Virus record (IMG/VR): IMGVR_UViG_3300027668_000053
Span: 1 to 32,971 of that record
DNA length: 32,971 nucleotides
Direction: 5' to 3' (one strand)
Source of the DNA: a virus
The notes below the pieces were generated by a model that saw only the letters and a list, made by a program, of their open reading frames with translations, did no database searches and was not told the DNA's origin. Every line of letters begins with the position of its first letter. Within the stretch, counting starts at the first letter, position 1. A program made the translations under genes and the position numbers. Positions 30,851-32,971 of this stretch are shown piece after piece.

Positions 30851-31639
30851 ATGCCTAATTGGAAAAAATTAATTACTAGCGGCTCTGCAGCCACTCTAAG
30901 TAATCTTAATGTCACTAATGCCGTAACTGCATCTGCCTACTTAGGAGATGGATCAGCATTAACAGGTATAACCGTAGCTCAGACTGCTACATTATCACAG
31001 ACATTTTCAAACCAAACATCAGTAGCAGTAGACCATAACTTCAATACAAGGAATGTTATTATACAAACCTTCGATGATAACAATGCACAGGTAATCCCTG
31101 CATCTGTTACATTAACTTCTGTTACTAGAGCAACCATAACATTCGACTCTTCTACATCGGGTAGAGTAGTAGTGGCAAAGGGAGGACATATAGTATCTGG
31201 TGTAAACGTAGCTCAAACTGCTACAATAACGGATACTTTCTCAAGCCAAACATCAGTAGCAACGTCTCATAATTTTGATACTAAAAATGTACTAGTTACC
31301 GTTTATGATTCTAATGATGCACAAATTATACCTGCATCAGTAACTACGACAGATACTAATATAGTAACTACAACATACGATTCAAGTACATCAGGTAGAG
31401 TAGTAGTGGCAAAAGGCGGTCATATAGTATCCGGTTCAACACCAACATACAGACAAAGTATTACAGGTGCTTCCTCTTATGCAGTCACACATAGCTTATC
31501 AGAAGATTATCCTATAGTTCAAGTATATAGTAGTAGTAGAGCACAAGTTATACCGTCAGAAATAACAACAACATCAGCAAATGCATTAGATATTACTTTT
31601 ACTTCTACGTTTAGCGGTACTGTTGTAGTAAAAAAGTGA
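30851..31639 (+). CDS. Fibre protein built from repeated 76-residue beta modules (262 aa)
   Basis: The leader MPNWKKLITSGSAATLSNLNVT is shared with two other fibre genes. It is followed by YLGDGSALTGITV, then two 76-residue modules (from 30974 and 31208), each with VAQTAT...F-(N/S)QTSVA--HNF-T-NV...Q(V/I)IPASV...FDSST or YDSST, SGRVVVAKGGHIVSG. A fourth, diverged copy ends the protein (YAVTHSLSEDYPIVQVYSSSRAQVIPSEI...SGTVVVKK). The HN-x-G/D-T...V-V...D...V-P...F...G-V pattern resembles C-terminal beta-sandwich domains on many phage fibres, suggesting receptor contact or multimer capping. The gene has its own promoter-like motif. Confidence 0.82.
   Translation: MPNWKKLITSGSAATLSNLNVTNAVTASAYLGDGSALTGITVAQTATLSQTFSNQTSVAVDHNFNTRNVIIQTFDDNNAQVIPASVTLTSVTRATITFDSSTSGRVVVAKGGHIVSGVNVAQTATITDTFSSQTSVATSHNFDTKNVLVTVYDSNDAQIIPASVTTTDTNIVTTTYDSSTSGRVVVAKGGHIVSGSTPTYRQSITGASSYAVTHSLSEDYPIVQVYSSSRAQVIPSEITTTSANALDITFTSTFSGTVVVKK
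30974..31435 (+). repeat. 76-residue fibre modules, copies B and C
   Basis: Copy B (30974-31201) and copy C (31208-31435) are each exactly 228 bases, separated by two codons, and align residue for residue with copy A at 29538-29765 in another gene. Confidence 0.9.
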
Positions 31640-31704
31640 TAGTTATAGAAGAAAAAATAGGTAAAAATTAATAAATAAAAATAGTGTTATCTGAAAATAT
31701 TACA

Positions 31705-31716
31705 TATTTATATTAA
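31705..31716 (+). promoter_or_regulatory. Late-promoter-like motif 10, flanked by an inverted repeat
   Basis: CATATTTATATTAAAG lies 30 bases before the ATG at 31747. Perfect 7-base arms GTTATCT (31686-31692) and AGATAAC (31717-31723) flank the motif. The arms are not found at the other nine sites, so their meaning is uncertain. Confidence 0.6.
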
Positions 31717-31746
31717 AGATAACTCTGACCAAAAACAATATTAAAA

Positions 31747-32971
31747 ATGAGAATAGATAATCCACAAGTATCCAAACTCGAATTCCAAGCAGGTGCAGTA
31801 GTAGCTGATTCGAATTTTACAGGATCATTCACAGGCTCCTTTGTAGGAGATGCAACCGGAGCTTCATACACAGCACCAGTTCTATCATCCGCAGCACAAG
31901 GACAAGCAAAACTTACAACTAATGGTGTAGCAGCGTCAGCAGTAGATTTAGGTCTCCAAACTGACGATAGTCCTCAATTTACAGGAATTGAATTAGGTCA
32001 TGCAACCGATACTACAGTAACTAGAGTATCAGCAGGAGTATTAGCAGTAGAAGGTACAACAGTACAACTACATCTTTCTGAAGGAGGATTTGCAAATGGA
32101 GATAAAACAAAATTAGATGGTATTGAAGCTAGTGCAGATGCAACTGATACAACTAATGTAACTTCAGCAGGTGCATTAATGGATAGTGAGGTAAGTAACC
32201 TTTCATTAGTAAAAGGTTTAACACAAGGTATCTCTGATGGAAATGTTTTAACTGCTAACGATGTAGTTGCAGATGATGATTTTTTAAGAATCAATGGAGC
32301 AGAAGTAGAAGGTTTAACTGCAGCTGAAGTTAGAACTGCATTAAATGTTGAAAATGGAGCAGATGTAACAGATGCAACTAATGTAACTTCAGCAGGTGCA
32401 TTAATGGATAGTGAGTTAACCGATTTAGCGGGTATCAAGGGTGTAACAATCTCAACACTACAAGTTAAACCATCAGAAGGAGCATTTGCAAGTGGAGATA
32501 AAACAAAATTAGATGCAATTGAATCAAGTGCAGATGTAACAGATACAGCTAATGTAAAAACAGCATTAAATGCTTCATTAGGCGGTTCAGCAAATATAGG
32601 TAATAGTTCAGATACAATTACCATACCAGGTGATTTAACAGTAACTGGAACAACAACTACAAACAACGTAACAACAGTTTCAACATCAAATGGTGTTGTA
32701 TTCGAAGGTACTGCCGCAGATGGACATGATGCTACTCTTTTATCAGTAGTTGCAGGTGCAGATGTGACATATACATTACCAAACGCAACTGGTACAATTG
32801 CTTTAACAAGTAACTTGGCAAGTGTAGGTGATGGTGGATTAACACAAAATAACTTTACAAATGCTTTAAAAACTAGATTAGATGGTATTGAAGCTTCAGC
32901 AACCGCTGACCAAACTGCATCTGAATTAAGAAGTGCTATTGGAACTGGAAATGGGAATTTAGTACCATCTG
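31747..32971 (+). CDS. Modular tail-fibre protein, 3'-truncated by the window edge (408+ aa)
   Basis: The frame is open from the ATG at 31747 to the last base with no stop. The N-terminus MRIDNPQVSKLEFQAGAVVAD lacks the WKK leader of its neighbours. It has FTGSFTGSFVGDATGASY, then an AAQGQAKLTTNGVAASAVDLGLQTDDSPQFTGIEL module shared with the 27312 and 28962 products. Several copies of the classical fibre repeat follow (GDKTKLDGIEASADATD, GDKTKLDAIESSADVTD, LKTRLDGIEASATADQ), with GDLTVTGTTTTNNV and TYTLPNATGTIALTS segments. The DKTKLDGIE repeat is common in T4-type and other tail fibres. It is probably a long trimeric fibre whose receptor-binding tip lies outside the window. Confidence 0.85.
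   Translation, partial: MRIDNPQVSKLEFQAGAVVADSNFTGSFTGSFVGDATGASYTAPVLSSAAQGQAKLTTNGVAASAVDLGLQTDDSPQFTGIELGHATDTTVTRVSAGVLAVEGTTVQLHLSEGGFANGDKTKLDGIEASADATDTTNVTSAGALMDSEVSNLSLVKGLTQGISDGNVLTANDVVADDDFLRINGAEVEGLTAAEVRTALNVENGADVTDATNVTSAGALMDSELTDLAGIKGVTISTLQVKPSEGAFASGDKTKLDAIESSADVTDTANVKTALNASLGGSANIGNSSDTITIPGDLTVTGTTTTNNVTTVSTSNGVVFEGTAADGHDATLLSVVAGADVTYTLPNATGTIALTSNLASVGDGGLTQNNFTNALKTRLDGIEASATADQTASELRSAIGTGNGNLVPS
32150..32415 (+). repeat. Exact 41-base direct repeat within the last fibre gene
   Basis: Bases 32150-32190 and 32375-32415 are identical, 225 bases (75 codons) apart and in frame. They encode TNVTSAGALMDSE in both copies. They mark a recent duplication or gene-conversion event in the shaft. 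Confidence 0.92.

Noticed and set aside
31998-32666. 222-codon open frame on the minus strand
   Set aside because: It is the mirror of the DKTKLDGIE-repeat fibre gene and mirrors its internal repeats (for example SLSINAPAEVTLV occurs twice). It is an artefact of repeated, stop-poor antisense codons.
1-32971. tRNA genes, CRISPR arrays, insertion sequences, integrase or attachment sites
   Set aside because: No cloverleaf-like sequence, no regularly spaced identical repeats outside coding fibre modules and no transposase or integrase motifs were seen. Gaps are too short to hold such elements.

Overview
The window is one continuous + strand block of late, virion-building genes from a tailed phage (Caudoviricetes) of the T4-like supergroup. 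Eight T4 homologues are recognisable from motifs or overall architecture: large terminase (gp17), portal (gp20), prohead protease (gp21), scaffold (gp22), major capsid protein (gp23), and the neck/tail-completion series gp13, gp14 and gp15. A PhoH-like ATPase lies between the capsid and neck genes. The DNA is strongly AT-rich. Essentially no start codon has a Shine-Dalgarno sequence, and starts are preceded by A/T-rich stretches. This is typical of Bacteroidota (for example Flavobacteriia), so a marine or aquatic Bacteroidota host is my best inference. The host is not shown directly. No tRNA, CRISPR, insertion sequence, integrase or minus-strand gene was seen. No gene-free stretch exceeds about 135 bases.

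Layout. (a) 1-6.7 kb: seven accessory virion or head-associated genes, several of which start with a short 'MK...LxE' leader resembling T4 capsid-targeting sequences. (b) 6.7-17.3 kb: packaging and head genes (terL, portal, three less-known head genes, protease, a possible 28-aa membrane peptide, an SGNH-hydrolase-like protein, scaffold, major capsid), closed by a strong UUCG-loop terminator. (c) 17.4-20.9 kb: PhoH, gp13, a 99-aa protein, gp14, gp15. (d) 21.0-33.0 kb: a fibre/adhesin locus of six large or modular proteins plus one small conserved protein. It includes an 1815-aa protein with Ig/cadherin-like tandem repeats, and the last fibre gene runs off the window edge.

Regulation. Ten copies of an almost invariant motif, TATTTATA followed by AA, TAA, TTAA or similar, sit in intergenic gaps just ahead of gene groups. 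They look like the phage's late promoters. On the coding strand the core is the reverse complement of the classical T4 late box TATAAATA, which is unusual. At several genes the motif lies only 13-15 nt from the ATG, so the mRNAs may be nearly leaderless.

How the genes work together. gp22, gp20 and core proteins would build the prohead inside a gp23 shell. gp21 would then cleave scaffold, core and capsid N-termini at L/I-x-E-type sites, gp17 packages DNA, and gp13/14 seal the neck. gp15 would cap a contractile tail whose sheath and tube genes are not in this window, and in particular not at their usual place between gp17 and gp20. The fibre genes share N-terminal leaders and swapped internal modules, suggesting host-range evolution by module shuffling. 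The most striking single observation is that a 77-aa protein beside the protease carries a near copy of the peptide following the likely cleavage site of the major capsid protein. All family assignments are made from memory of conserved motifs; no database search was run.
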